The position numbers and the translations under genes are program-made. A stretch of 64,000 nt of DNA from Vulcanimicrobium winogradskyi. GTDB lineage: Bacteria > Vulcanimicrobiota > Vulcanimicrobiia > Vulcanimicrobiales > Vulcanimicrobiaceae. The stretch is taken from assembly GCA_003134965.1 (NCBI GenBank), contig PLDA01000004.1, positions 310,001-374,000 on the forward strand. The letters are read 5' to 3'. Every line of letters begins with the position of its first letter. Position 1 is the stretch's first letter. Positions 32,908 to 42,091 of this stretch are shown here, one piece after another. The notes below the pieces were generated by a model that was not told where the DNA came from, made no database searches, and saw nothing but the letters and a program-made list of their open reading frames with translations.

Positions 32908-33149
32908 CGGCGGCCGGCCCAGGCCGCGCGAAGAAACGCCGTCCGGTTCAGGTCGGTGTGCGCACCGCAGGGCGTGAGATCGCACATCCCGGCTTTCTCG
33001 CGCGCGGCGCAGCCGCACCGCCAGATGTGATCGTCGCAGTTCGGCAGACCGCTGCCCTGGTAGTGGAACGTACGCAAGGGAACGCCGAGCACAGAACGCA
33101 GCGTTGCGAAGGCGTGCTGGTGCAGAATCACGAGATCAGCGTAGAGCAA
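32904..33149 (-). CDS. Small cysteine-rich protein, unknown
   Basis: An 81-residue frame with TTG start at 33149, overlapping the end of the pilus operon by four bases tail to tail. Five cysteines in the second half (LPNCDDH, RCGCAA, GMCDLTPCG) suggest metal binding. Codon choice looks coding. No family recognised. Confidence 0.5.
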   Translation of the reverse strand: MLYADLVILHQHAFATLRSVLGVPLRTFHYQGSGLPNCDDHIWRCGCAAREKAGMCDLTPCGAHTDLNRTAFLRAAWAGRR

Positions 33150-33198
33150 CGCTCCCGCGTTGACAACCCGGCGAGATCATTCCTTACGAAGTGTCAAT

Positions 33199-33220
33199 CC
33201 GCGTTGACGCGTCAACGCGG
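33199..33220. repeat. Perfect palindrome built from TTGAC/GTCAA units
   Basis: Two 11-base arms (CCGCGTTGACG and its exact complement) meet without spacer. Additional TTGAC or GTCAA half-sites occur at 33159-33165 and 33193-33197. It sits between the end of the hydrolase gene and the start of the small cysteine-rich gene, both minus-strand. It could be an operator or a transcript hairpin. Confidence 0.6.
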
Positions 33221-33222
33221 GT

Positions 33223-34179
33223 TCAGTGCGCGACGGGGCTGAGGAAGGACGCGAGCGCGGCGTCCACGGCTTCGGGTTCTTCTTCGTGCGGGAGCAAACC
33301 GCTCTGCGAGAACGTGGCGACACGGGCGTCGCGTGCCAGCCGCAGAAACTCGTCGGCGTCATCGCGTGGCGCGCTCGCGGGCGCTTTCTCGCCCCAAAGC
33401 ACCTGAAGCGGCACTTCGAGGAACGGCAGATCGCGAGCGATCTTGCAGTCGAGTGCGCCCCCGGCCAGCGCGGCCGGAACGTATCGCGCGCCCGGCTGGT
33501 GCGTTACGGCGTAGTAGTGGTCGACGATCTGGGGCGTGCAGTGCGAGGGATCGCCGTAGACGCGATGTTCGAGGAGCCAGCGGAGCGATGCGCGTGAGGC
33601 GAGCGCGTTGAACGCGGCTTCGCCGATCAGCGGCGAGCGAAAGAACGCGGTGATCGCGGTGCCCGGACGGCCCGGTCCCTTGTCGAACGTACCGGCGAGC
33701 CCGGCCGGGCAGATCGCGGCAAGCTGCGCGATGCGGCCGGGGACGCGGCTCGCCGCGCGGATCGCGAAGGCTGCGCCGAGCGAGGAGGCGACGATCGCGG
33801 CAGGCTCGCCGCCCAGCGCATCGAGCGCGTCGACGATCTGCTCGACGAAGAGCTCGGTGCCGTAGGCGAGCCGCGGCTTCTCCGAGAGCCCGCAGCCGAG
33901 GAGATCGAACGCGACGACCCGGTGGCGCCGGGCGAGCAGCGGGAACAGCTTGCGGAATTCGTAGGACGAGGCGCCGGTGGAGACGCCGTGGATGAGGACG
34001 ACCAGCGATCCCGAGCCGGCCTCGGTGGCGAAGATCTCGCGCCCCCGCCAGTTCCACGCCCTGGGCGTCCCGCCGAGCGCGTTCGTCGGCAGCGGGGCAT
34101 TGCTGAGCGCGCGATTCGTGGCGGCGATCGCACCGGTTACGCCGGCGCCGGCAAGGAGCGGTCGAACGAGTCTCTTCAC
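33223..34179 (-). CDS. Alpha/beta hydrolase, membrane-anchored
   Basis: A 318-residue protein with GTG start at 34179 and an N-terminal hydrophobic stretch. LVVLIHGVSTGASSYEF forms the oxyanion region, the nucleophile elbow is ASSLGAAF, and the catalytic His is in GLLPHEEEPE. The order matches the haloalkane dehalogenase/epoxide hydrolase-like branch. Substrate unknown. Confidence 0.88.
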   Translation of the reverse strand: MKRLVRPLLAGAGVTGAIAATNRALSNAPLPTNALGGTPRAWNWRGREIFATEAGSGSLVVLIHGVSTGASSYEFRKLFPLLARRHRVVAFDLLGCGLSEKPRLAYGTELFVEQIVDALDALGGEPAAIVASSLGAAFAIRAASRVPGRIAQLAAICPAGLAGTFDKGPGRPGTAITAFFRSPLIGEAAFNALASRASLRWLLEHRVYGDPSHCTPQIVDHYYAVTHQPGARYVPAALAGGALDCKIARDLPFLEVPLQVLWGEKAPASAPRDDADEFLRLARDARVATFSQSGLLPHEEEPEAVDAALASFLSPVAH

Positions 34180-34214
34180 GGTGTCCTGACGGTGGAACGA
34201 CGGCGGGCCCAGCT

Positions 34215-34655
34215 TTGTTTCGAGGTACCCACAAGGACCGCACGGGACCCTCGTCGCAAGCGCCGCTCGTGGTCGCCCGCGTTCTCGGCGCACTCGCCTT
34301 GCTCGCCGCGCTGGGTTATCCCGTGCAAGCGGCGCCGTGCGGTTCCGTCCCGGTCGGCCACGCCGTCTATCTGAAGTCGGGCGAGTTGGACCCTGACGTG
34401 TTCGTCTGGGACACGAAGCAGCGCGTCGTCGACTACGCCGGCGGCAATTGGGGAGACAGCCACGAGGTCGTCGTCCACACGCTCCTCGCCAAACCCGGCA
34501 CGAGGGCGGTCATCGTTCAGTGTTATCCCGGCCTCGTTCGCACGAAGTCCGGCGATGCGCGCGACGCGATCGGGATCCGCATGACCAACGGTCCGAGCAA
34601 AGGCCGTTACGGTTGGGTCACCTCCGAGGACGTGCACGAGATCGCAAAGCGCTAA
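34215..34655 (+). CDS. Small secreted protein, SH3-like, unknown
   Basis: The frame runs from TTG 34215, but a start near 34267 (GTG) would give a cleaner signal peptide (VARVLGALALLAALGYPVQA). The mature part, about 100 residues, has a beta-rich pattern with VDYAGGNWGDSHEVVVHTLLAKPGTRAVIVQ and two cysteines. It is divergent from the hydrolase. No family assigned. Confidence 0.6.
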   Translation: MFRGTHKDRTGPSSQAPLVVARVLGALALLAALGYPVQAAPCGSVPVGHAVYLKSGELDPDVFVWDTKQRVVDYAGGNWGDSHEVVVHTLLAKPGTRAVIVQCYPGLVRTKSGDARDAIGIRMTNGPSKGRYGWVTSEDVHEIAKR

Positions 34656-34852
34656 CGCACGCGGGCTTGCTCGCAAAGCACGAGCGCGCGTGCGTTCGCC
34701 ATTTGTCGAGCGACCCGGCGGTGCTGTGGTTCCGTATGGCGTGCGACATTCATCGACGTGCTCCGCAAGCCCGACGAATTGTCGAGCGCGATCACCAAAA
34801 CGTTTGTCAAATCCCCAATGGCGCGCGTCCGCAGGCCACCTAGAATGAGCAC

Positions 34853-34957
34853 GTGGACAAGATCAGCGCCGGCGATACCGCCTGGGTATTAGCCTCGGCA
34901 GCCCTCGTCATGCCGATGACGCCGGGGCTCGGTTTCTTTTGTGCGCACCTTCGTTAG
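34853..34957 (+). pseudogene. AmtB ammonium transporter N-terminal remnant
   Basis: GTG at 34853 opens a 34-codon frame ending at TAG 34955. The peptide contains SAGDTAWVLASAALVMPMTP and GLGFFCAHLR, which aligns with the first transmembrane helix of AmtB (GDTAWVL-SAALV-L-MTPGLAFFYGGMVR) and then stops. The AGGAGG of the next gene overlaps the end. Either amtB was lost or the fragment is kept as a coupled leader. Confidence 0.65.
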
Positions 34958-34965
34958 GAGGAGGT

Positions 34966-36189
34966 TTGAAAACACTGGTCGCGGCCTTGACAGCCGCATG
35001 CGCCCTCAGCGCCGTCCCGGCCTTGGCGCAGACGAGTCCGACCCTGGCGGCCGCGACCGCCGCGCCGGCCGCCGCCGCGTCGCCATCTCCGACACCGTCA
35101 CCCTCGCCGACGCCGCGTGCGTGGCAAGCCTCGGGGTTCGCGGCAGCGTCGTACAACGCTTCGTCGCTTGGGCCGGGAACGGCCGGGTTCTCGTTCGCCA
35201 ACGGCGGAGTCTCGCGCGTCTTCGACACGATCAGCCGCCAGCCGATGCTCAATGCGGTCAACGTCCAACTCCAGAAGAACGGTCCGGTCTTCGGCAAGCT
35301 CGAGCTCACGGCAGGAACGAATGCGAACGTGATCGCGTCGTATCCGTACGCCAACAATCCAAACGCGCTGCAGACCGCGTTCGACATCACGCAGGCCTAC
35401 CTTGGCTATACCAGCGGCCCGTTCGCGTTCCAGGCCGGTAAGTTCGAGACGCTGGCCGGCGCGGAGGTCATCGAAGATCCCGCCGACGCGAACATCTCGC
35501 GCTCGATCCTGTTCGGCTACGCCGTGCCGTTCACGCATACCGGCGCGCGCCTGACCTATACGGCAAGCTCGATGTTCACCGCGATCGCCGGCGTGAACAA
35601 CGGGTGGGACAATCTCAAAGGTCCGGGCGGCCCGAGGACCGCGGAGCTGGGCCTTGCCTACAACGGCAGCGTCCTGACGGTGACCGCGCAGGGGTACTTC
35701 GGAATGGAACGGTTCTCGAACAGCATGTGGTCGGCGACCGGCGACTCGCCGGCCGGACATCGTGCGCTGGTCGACGTCGTGGCGACGTTCAAGGCGACGC
35801 CGAAGTTCACGCTCGTCGGCAACTTCGACACCGGCCGGCAGACTGCGGCGCCGCTGGTCGATTCGACCGGTGCGTTGGTACCGATCCGTGGCGGGCTCGG
35901 CACGGCGACGTGGAACGGCTTCGCCGGCTACGCGACGTACCAGCTCACCGACAAGCTCTCGGCGACGCTGCGCGGCGAGACGTTCACCGACAACGGGGGA
36001 TACCGCACCGGATTCGACCAGCAGTGGCGCGAGGGAACGCTGACGCTGGCGTACGCGCCTTCGGCACCGCTCGTTTTCCGCATCGAGGGACGCAGCGATT
36101 CCTCGAACCACGCGGTTTGGGCGGACTCCATCGGCTCGCTGCACAGCACGATGCAAAGCATCGCGGCGCAAGTCCTGGTGAAGTTCTAG
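34966..36189 (+). CDS. Outer-membrane beta-barrel porin (OmpL/BBP2-like)
   Basis: This 407-residue protein starts at TTG 34966 after AGGAGGAGG. A signal peptide (KTLVAALTAACALSAVPALAQ) is followed by a Pro/Ser linker and a long series of alternating amphipathic strands; the C-terminus ends in VLVKF, the aromatic terminal residue expected for barrel assembly. In several phyla such porins lie beside amtB, in line with the remnant just upstream. Confidence 0.82.
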   Translation: MKTLVAALTAACALSAVPALAQTSPTLAAATAAPAAAASPSPTPSPSPTPRAWQASGFAAASYNASSLGPGTAGFSFANGGVSRVFDTISRQPMLNAVNVQLQKNGPVFGKLELTAGTNANVIASYPYANNPNALQTAFDITQAYLGYTSGPFAFQAGKFETLAGAEVIEDPADANISRSILFGYAVPFTHTGARLTYTASSMFTAIAGVNNGWDNLKGPGGPRTAELGLAYNGSVLTVTAQGYFGMERFSNSMWSATGDSPAGHRALVDVVATFKATPKFTLVGNFDTGRQTAAPLVDSTGALVPIRGGLGTATWNGFAGYATYQLTDKLSATLRGETFTDNGGYRTGFDQQWREGTLTLAYAPSAPLVFRIEGRSDSSNHAVWADSIGSLHSTMQSIAAQVLVKF

Positions 36190-36959
36190 CCGCCGGAAAC
36201 GTTGCGGTGAAACGCCAGCCCTTCGGGGCGGCGTTCCACCGTGACGACGACGCCGAACGCGTCCTCGATGTTCTGCGAGGTCAGCGCGTGCTCGGGCGTG
36301 CCGTCGGCGATCACCCGCTCGCGGCCGAGCACGACGACGCGGTCGGCGAACGCCGCCGCCTCTTCGAGCTGATGCAGCACCGCCACGACCAGCGCGCCGC
36401 CGGCGGCGAGCTCGCGCACCAACAGCAGCGTCTCGACCGAGGCTTTGAGGTCCAAGTGCGAGGTGGGTTCGTCGAGGAGCACGACGCCGGCGCGCTGCGC
36501 GATCGCCAGGGCGATCCACACGCGTTGCCGCTCGCCGGCGGAGAGCGTCCCCAGCTCGCGGTCGCGGAACGCGCTCATCCCGGTGCGCGCGAGCGCATCG
36601 TCGACGGCGGCGGCGTCGTCCTCGGTCGCCTCCCACTCCCACCAGCGGTGGTGCGGAAAGCGCGCCGACGCGACGGCGTCCGCAACCGTCAGCGCCGCGA
36701 GCACCGGCTCCGTCGGATCGACCAGTGCGACGCGGCGAGCGCGATCGCGCGGATCGAGCGAGCGAATCGGGACGCCGTCGAGGGCGATCGAACCGGCGGC
36801 GACGGCGAGCGAGCCCGCCATCGCGCGCAGGAGCGTCGTCTTGCCGACCCCGTTCGGGCCGACGACGGCGACGACGCCGCCTCCGAGCAGGAGCGAGACG
36901 TCACGCAGCAGGGTTCGCCCGCCGCGCTCGATCTCGACCCGCTCGAGGGTCAGCGTCAT
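36186..36959 (-). CDS. btuD: Cobalamin/corrinoid ABC transporter ATPase
   Basis: A 257-residue ATPase with Walker A GPNGVGKT, signature LSAGERQRV and Walker B VVLLDEPTSHLDL. The HxAA-type switch region is VLHQLEEAAAF. It is the last gene of the riboswitch-led btuB-btuC-btuD operon, 10 bases after btuC. The ATG at 36959 is used. Confidence 0.92.
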   Translation of the reverse strand: MTLTLERVEIERGGRTLLRDVSLLLGGGVVAVVGPNGVGKTTLLRAMAGSLAVAAGSIALDGVPIRSLDPRDRARRVALVDPTEPVLAALTVADAVASARFPHHRWWEWEATEDDAAAVDDALARTGMSAFRDRELGTLSAGERQRVWIALAIAQRAGVVLLDEPTSHLDLKASVETLLLVRELAAGGALVVAVLHQLEEAAAFADRVVVLGRERVIADGTPEHALTSQNIEDAFGVVVTVERRPEGLAFHRNVSGG

Positions 36960-36969
36960 CGCGCCGCTC

Positions 36970-37959
36970 TCACGCATAGGCACGTGCGGCCCCACGCAAA
37001 TAGAGCACCAAGAACGTCGGGACCCCGATGAAGGCGAGCAGCACCCCAAGGGGTACTTCCGCCGGCGCAGCGAGCGTGCGTGCGAGGGCGTCGGCAAGGA
37101 CCACGAGCGATGCGCCCACCAGCACGCTCGCCGGTACGAGCATGCGCAGGTCTGCGCCGACGACGCGGCGCGCCAGATGCGGAACGACGAGTCCGACGAA
37201 GCCGACCAGCCCGGCGAGGGCGACGGCCGCCGCCGTCAGCAGCGTTGAAGCGACCAGCAGTGCCCACTGCAATCGAACGACGTCGACGCCGAGCGAGGCA
37301 GCGCGCCCTTCGCCGAGCCGGAGCACGTTGAGCGCCGGGATCGTCGCTGCGCCGAGCAGCGCGCCGAGGATCGCTTCCGGCGCGGCCGCGCCGAGATCGC
37401 TCCAGCCGCGGCCCGCGAGTGAGCCGGCGAGCCACGCGAGGATCGCTTCGCTCGCCGTCCCGCGCGCGAGCCGTTCGATCGCCAGGGTGACGATCGCCGC
37501 GAGCAGCGCGGAGAGCGAGACGCCGGCGAGGACGAGCCGCTCGGCGTCGAGCCGCGGACCGCGGCGCGCGAGCACGGCGACTAGCACCGCGGTTGCGAGC
37601 CCAGAGCCGAAGCCGAGCGGCGGAACGAGCACCGGTGCGACGCCGATCGTCGCGGCGATCGCGATCGATGCGCCGGCACCGCTCGCGACGCCGGTGAGGT
37701 AGGGGTCGACGATGGGATTGCGCAGCAGCGCCTGCAGCAGCGTTCCGGCGAGCGCCAGCGACGCGCCGACGACGGCGGCGATCGCGACGCGCGGGACGCG
37801 CAATTGCCACACGATCGTCGCCGCATCGCCGCCGCTCGAGGGGTGCAGCAGCGCGTGTACGAGCGCGTCCGGCGCGAGCGCTGCCCCGCCGAACGCGATG
37901 CCGATCAGCATCGCGAGCGGCACGAGCGCGGCGAGCGCCGCCAGGCGCAACACGCGCAT
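36970..37959 (-). CDS. btuC: Cobalamin/corrinoid ABC transporter permease (FecCD family)
   Basis: A 329-residue membrane protein with about ten hydrophobic helices and family motifs LRVPRVAIAAVVGASLALAG, NPIVDPYLTGVASGA and GLVGFVGLVVPHLAR. Six bases downstream of btuB. Confidence 0.93.
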   Translation of the reverse strand: MRVLRLAALAALVPLAMLIGIAFGGAALAPDALVHALLHPSSGGDAATIVWQLRVPRVAIAAVVGASLALAGTLLQALLRNPIVDPYLTGVASGAGASIAIAATIGVAPVLVPPLGFGSGLATAVLVAVLARRGPRLDAERLVLAGVSLSALLAAIVTLAIERLARGTASEAILAWLAGSLAGRGWSDLGAAAPEAILGALLGAATIPALNVLRLGEGRAASLGVDVVRLQWALLVASTLLTAAAVALAGLVGFVGLVVPHLARRVVGADLRMLVPASVLVGASLVVLADALARTLAAPAEVPLGVLLAFIGVPTFLVLYLRGAARAYA

Positions 37960-37965
37960 ATCTCG

Positions 37966-39873
37966 TCAGCGCGTCGAGAGCTCGAGCGCGAACGAGCGCC
38001 CCGGCATCGGAAATCCGGAGACGTCGGCGTAGCGTGCGTCGCCCAGATTGAACGCGCGCAGCGAAAGCAGCGCGCCCGGAGCGGCGCGGAAGCGCACGTA
38101 CGCATCGACTCGTGTGTACTCGGTGTCCGGCGTATCGTGCGGGCCGACGACGTGCGCGAGGAATCCCGCCGCGTCGAGCACGCCCTGCCGTGCGTTCGCG
38201 TACTCCAGCGTTAGGTCGCTCGCGATCACCGGACGGCGTGCGAGGCGCACCGCGGTCCCGGTCAGGTCGAGCGCGCGGTAGGTGTCGGTCAGCGCGAGCG
38301 AGGTCGTAAAGCCGTGGAACGGGCGGCTGTGAATCGTGCCGACGAATCCGGCGATCGAGAAGCGCTCGACGTTGATCAGGAACGGATTTGAACCCGAGGT
38401 CGGCAAACTGAAATCGTAGTTCGAGTTCGTTGCGATCAAGTCGTTCCCGTTCTCGACGAACCAGCGCAGCGAAGCCCCGCCGAGCAGCGGCGCGGCCAGC
38501 GAAAGGTCACCGCCGTGCGAACGCTCCGGCCGCAAATTCGGGTTCGAGAACGTCGGGAAGGCGAGGTCGGTGATGTTGGGGGCGCGGAACCCGGTGGCGT
38601 AGTTTGCGCGGAGCTGTACGCCGCCGCCGAGCGGGATGCGCGCGCCGAGCGACGGTGCGACGATCCCGCCGTATCCGCCGTCGCGCTCGCCGCGCACGCC
38701 GAGATCGAACCGCGTGCCGCCGGTGACCGTGAACGATTCCTGGGCGTACGCCGCGGTCTGCGCGAAGCCGAGCGTCGCCGGCGCAAGGCCGTCGTCGACG
38801 CGACCGACTCCGCGCGCGAGGTCGATCCCTGCCACCAGCGTCGACGTATCGCTCTGAACGACGTTGCGCAGGCTGGCCTGCACGCGGCCTTCACGCGTGA
38901 TCTGTGTCGTTCCGCCGAACAGGTTGAAGGCGGCGACGGCCGGGTCGTTCGGATCGAACGAATACGTCGAGGTCAGGGTCGTCCCGCTGAACTCGAGTGT
39001 CGTCGAGGAGCGCGCGCGCTCGAGCCCCAGCCGCACGCGCGCATCGCCGGTCGTGGTGTTCTCGCGAGCGGTCCGCGAAACCGGCGGGAACGCCACGTCG
39101 CCCGGTGCGCCAAGATGGTCGTCGTGCAAACCGGCGCTCCCGTCGATGCGCAGCGACCCGATCCGTCCGGCGGTCGTAAAGCGCGCCGTCGTTGCCCTGT
39201 CGTCGTCGTTCACCGCAGAACCGGCGGCGACCGGACCGATCGCCGGAAAGGCGAAGCGGTTGGGGCTCACGCGGCGTTCGAACGCGAACGTGCCGTTCTC
39301 GAACGCGATGCTGCGTCCGCCGAGCGAGTCGGCGTTCAGCGCGATCCGCGGGTGGGTGCGCAGGCCGACGCCGCCGGTCGTGATGATGTTGATCACGCCC
39401 CCGAGCGCGCCCGTTCCGTAGAGCGTCGCGCCGCCGCCTTCGACGATCTCGATGCGCTCGATGCCGGTGGTCGACATCGTATCGATCGCCGGAAACGCGA
39501 CCTGCTCGCCGCCGGCCGGCCGGCCGTCGATCAGCAGGAGAATCTGATTCGTGCGGTACCCGTCGAGCGTGAGATCCGAGAGCGTGCCGAGCGGACCGTT
39601 GTGCTGGACGTTCAGTCCCGGCACGCGCGCGAGCGCGTCGGCCACCGTCTGATCGCCGCGGCGAATCATCTCGGCTTTGGTGACGACGAACGTCGTCTTC
39701 ACGACGTCGCGAAGCGGTTCGTCGCGACGGTCGGAGGTCTGCACGCGCCCGATCTCGGGCAGCGGTGAGACGGATGGTGAAGGGGCCGGCGCGGGCGCGG
39801 ATTGCGCGAGCGCGGGTACGGCGCCGAGTGCCGTGAGTGCGGCGGTCATCGCCGCCAACGTGCGGAACGTCAT
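37966..39873 (-). CDS. btuB: TonB-dependent outer-membrane receptor, BtuB-like
   Basis: A 635-residue protein starting at ATG 39873 with signal peptide MTFRTLAAMTAALTALGAVP. The plug domain follows (FVVTKAEMIRRGDQTVADAL, then IERIEIVEGGGATLYGTGALGGVINI), then a large barrel ending in ALELSTR. Riboswitch control and adjacent BtuCD/BtuF identify cobalamin, or a corrinoid, as the likely cargo. Confidence 0.92.
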   Translation of the reverse strand: MTFRTLAAMTAALTALGAVPALAQSAPAPAPSPSVSPLPEIGRVQTSDRRDEPLRDVVKTTFVVTKAEMIRRGDQTVADALARVPGLNVQHNGPLGTLSDLTLDGYRTNQILLLIDGRPAGGEQVAFPAIDTMSTTGIERIEIVEGGGATLYGTGALGGVINIITTGGVGLRTHPRIALNADSLGGRSIAFENGTFAFERRVSPNRFAFPAIGPVAAGSAVNDDDRATTARFTTAGRIGSLRIDGSAGLHDDHLGAPGDVAFPPVSRTARENTTTGDARVRLGLERARSSTTLEFSGTTLTSTYSFDPNDPAVAAFNLFGGTTQITREGRVQASLRNVVQSDTSTLVAGIDLARGVGRVDDGLAPATLGFAQTAAYAQESFTVTGGTRFDLGVRGERDGGYGGIVAPSLGARIPLGGGVQLRANYATGFRAPNITDLAFPTFSNPNLRPERSHGGDLSLAAPLLGGASLRWFVENGNDLIATNSNYDFSLPTSGSNPFLINVERFSIAGFVGTIHSRPFHGFTTSLALTDTYRALDLTGTAVRLARRPVIASDLTLEYANARQGVLDAAGFLAHVVGPHDTPDTEYTRVDAYVRFRAAPGALLSLRAFNLGDARYADVSGFPMPGRSFALELSTR

Positions 39874-39917
39874 CGAGTCCTTCCCTTTGACGCGAGGGTG
39901 GAGGCAAACGTTCGCGC

Positions 39918-40108
39918 GCCGGTATCCTGACTTCGCGGATCGATGCCTGGTGCTGCGGCCTTCCAACCCTTCCGGGCCGTGACCGCAGCGGCTCCCCGCT
40001 GACAGTGGCGCGACCGTGCCGGATTCAAACCGGCTTCCCGCGCACGCGAACTCTCCGACCGTGTTCGGGCGTGCCGGATCGCATCCTTGTTCGGTGCCAG
40101 GTACCGGC
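39918..40108 (-). promoter_or_regulatory. Cobalamin riboswitch upstream of btuB
   Basis: On the minus strand GCCGGTA (40108-40102) pairs with TACCGGC (39924-39918) to close P1. Inside are the conserved core GGGAAGCCGG and TGAATCCGGCACGG, GCGCCACTG, and the 3' B12 box AGTCAGGATACCGGC. Binding of adenosylcobalamin normally shuts down the downstream btu genes. The element ends about 45 bases before the btuB ATG and starts close to divergent btuF. Confidence 0.93.
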
Positions 40109-40132
40109 GAGAGCCCGGCGTACTGCTCGGCG

Positions 40133-40981
40133 GTGATCGTTCGCCGCATGGCGCTCGCCGCGCTGATCGTACTCACCTCATGCACGCCGCCACCGAGCCA
40201 GTTCGCGCTGCGCGCCGAAGACGTGCCGCACCGCATCGTCTCGCTCGTGCCCTCGATGACCGAGGATCTGTTCGCCGTCGGTGCCGGCGATCTGGTGGTC
40301 GGCGTTTCGTCCTTCACCGACTACCCGCCGCGGGCGAAGCGGCTGCCGGTCGTCGCGACCTTCGCCTCGATCGCCGCCGAACGAATCGTCGCGCTCGACG
40401 CCGACCTCGCGATCGGGATCGTCGCGCAGGACCGCCTCGCGGGCGATCTGCGCCGAGCGGGAGTGCCCGTCATTCTGCTGCATGACGACAGCTATGGCGA
40501 CATCTTCCGGAACCTGCATGAGATCGGATCGGTGACCGGTCACCGCGCGCAAGCCGATGCGCTCGTCGCACGACTGCGCGCGCGCACGAACGCGCTCGAG
40601 CGCTCGGTGAAGCCGCGCACGCACAAGCCGTCGGTCTTTGTCGTGCTGGGCAACGCGCCGGTGTTCACGGTCGGCAGAGGCTCGTACATCGCGAACCTGA
40701 TCGAGATGGCGGGCGGCCGCAACGCCGCCGGCGACGTCAACGCACCGTACTCCCGGTACAGCGCCGAGGCGCTCGTCGCACGCCAACCCGACCTGCTGGT
40801 CGTCGATCCCGATGTCCACCTGAGCGACGTGCTGGACCAACCGCCATGGAGTTCGCTGCGCGCCGTCAAAGAACACCGGGTCTACACACTCCCTGATGCC
40901 GCGATCCTCGAGCGTCCCGGCCCACGCTACAACGATGGCCTCGCCTGGCTCATCGCGACGCTCCAGAAAGTCCCGACGTGA
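40133..40981 (+). CDS. btuF: Cobalamin-binding lipoprotein BtuF
   Basis: A 282-residue protein with a lipobox (LIVLTSC). RIVSLVPSMTEDLFAVGAGDLVVGVSSF is the class III binding-protein opening, and later FTVGRGSYIANLIEMAGGRN and YSAEALVARQPDLLVV are typical BtuF/FhuD motifs. I prefer GTG 40133, which supplies an Arg-Arg n-region; ATG 40148 is an alternative. It is divergent from btuB and overlaps hflX by four bases. Confidence 0.9.
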   Translation: MIVRRMALAALIVLTSCTPPPSQFALRAEDVPHRIVSLVPSMTEDLFAVGAGDLVVGVSSFTDYPPRAKRLPVVATFASIAAERIVALDADLAIGIVAQDRLAGDLRRAGVPVILLHDDSYGDIFRNLHEIGSVTGHRAQADALVARLRARTNALERSVKPRTHKPSVFVVLGNAPVFTVGRGSYIANLIEMAGGRNAAGDVNAPYSRYSAEALVARQPDLLVVDPDVHLSDVLDQPPWSSLRAVKEHRVYTLPDAAILERPGPRYNDGLAWLIATLQKVPT

Positions 40982-42087
40982 ACGAAGATCGCCGCCTTTA
41001 CCCGACCGTCGCGGCGCCGCAGCGAGCGCTCGTCGTCGCGGTCGACCTGCAGGATCCGGCGCGGCCGCTCGCGCCCGAGCTCGCGGAGTTCATCGCGCTC
41101 GCGAAGGCCGCCGGCGCGGTCGTCGTCGGCGAGATCGTGCAGAAGCTGCAGCACGTCGATCCTGCGACGCTGGTCGGCAGCGGAAAAGCGCGCGAGATCG
41201 CCGAGCGCGCCGAGGAACTCAACGCCGACGTGCTGATGGTCTACAACGATCTGCGCCAGCGCCAGCGCTCGAACCTCGAGAAGATCGTCCCGCTGCCGAT
41301 CGTCGACCGCACGATGCTGATCCTCGACATCTTCGCGCTGCACGCGCGCTCGCGCGAAGGGCAGTTGCAGGTCGAGCTCGCGCAGCTGCGCTACCGCCAG
41401 TCGAACTTGATCGGCGCCGGTGCGGCGCTCTCGCGGCTGGGCGGCGGCGTCGGGACGCGCGGCCCCGGCGAGACGAAGCTCGAAGTCGACCGGCGCAAGA
41501 TCCAGCAGCGCGTCACGCTGCTGCAGCGCCAGCTCGACGACGTCCGCCGGCAGCGCGAGACGCGCCGCTCCGGCCGCGGGCGCGACCCGTTCGTCGCCCT
41601 TGTCGGCTACACGAACGTCGGTAAGTCCTCGCTGCTCAACCGGCTCGCGGGCTCCGGGAAAGGCGAAGGTGCGTTCGTCGCCGACCAGCCGTTCGCGACG
41701 CTCGACCCGACGCTGCGCCGCGCCTACGTCGCGCCCGATCTCAACGTTCGCCTGGCCGATACGGTCGGCTTCATCACCGCGCTCCCGCAAGAGCTGGTCA
41801 ACGCGTTTCGCGCAACGCTCGAGGAGCTCGATGCCGCCGATCTGCTGCTGCACGTCAGCGACGCCTCGAATCCCGACTGGCCGCGGCAAAAAGCCTCGGT
41901 CGAGACGATCCTGCGCGAGCTGAAGCTCGACGAGAAACCCGTGATCGCGGTGTTCAACAAGATCGACAAGCTCGACCCCGCGGCACTGGGCGCGCTCCCG
42001 CCGCAGGCGATCGAGGTCAGCGCATCGACCGGCGCGGGGATCGACCGTCTCCGCGAGGCGATCGCGGGGCGTTTGCGAACCACGTAG
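40978..42087 (+). CDS. hflX: GTPase HflX
   Basis: A 369-residue ribosome-associated GTPase. The N-terminal HflX domain contains VGSGKAREIAERA, DRTMLILDIFALHARSREG and GPGETKLEVDRR; the G domain has GYTNVGKSSL, DTVGFITALPQELV and NKIDKL. HflX splits stalled ribosomes under stress. GTG start overlapping the btuF stop. Confidence 0.95.
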   Translation: MNEDRRLYPTVAAPQRALVVAVDLQDPARPLAPELAEFIALAKAAGAVVVGEIVQKLQHVDPATLVGSGKAREIAERAEELNADVLMVYNDLRQRQRSNLEKIVPLPIVDRTMLILDIFALHARSREGQLQVELAQLRYRQSNLIGAGAALSRLGGGVGTRGPGETKLEVDRRKIQQRVTLLQRQLDDVRRQRETRRSGRGRDPFVALVGYTNVGKSSLLNRLAGSGKGEGAFVADQPFATLDPTLRRAYVAPDLNVRLADTVGFITALPQELVNAFRATLEELDAADLLLHVSDASNPDWPRQKASVETILRELKLDEKPVIAVFNKIDKLDPAALGALPPQAIEVSASTGAGIDRLREAIAGRLRTT

Positions 42088-42091
42088 GATC

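Noticed and set aside
34652..34852. 66-codon minus-strand frame between the secreted protein and the AmtB remnant
   Set aside because: No ribosome-binding site, mixed composition and no recognisable motif; likely non-coding.
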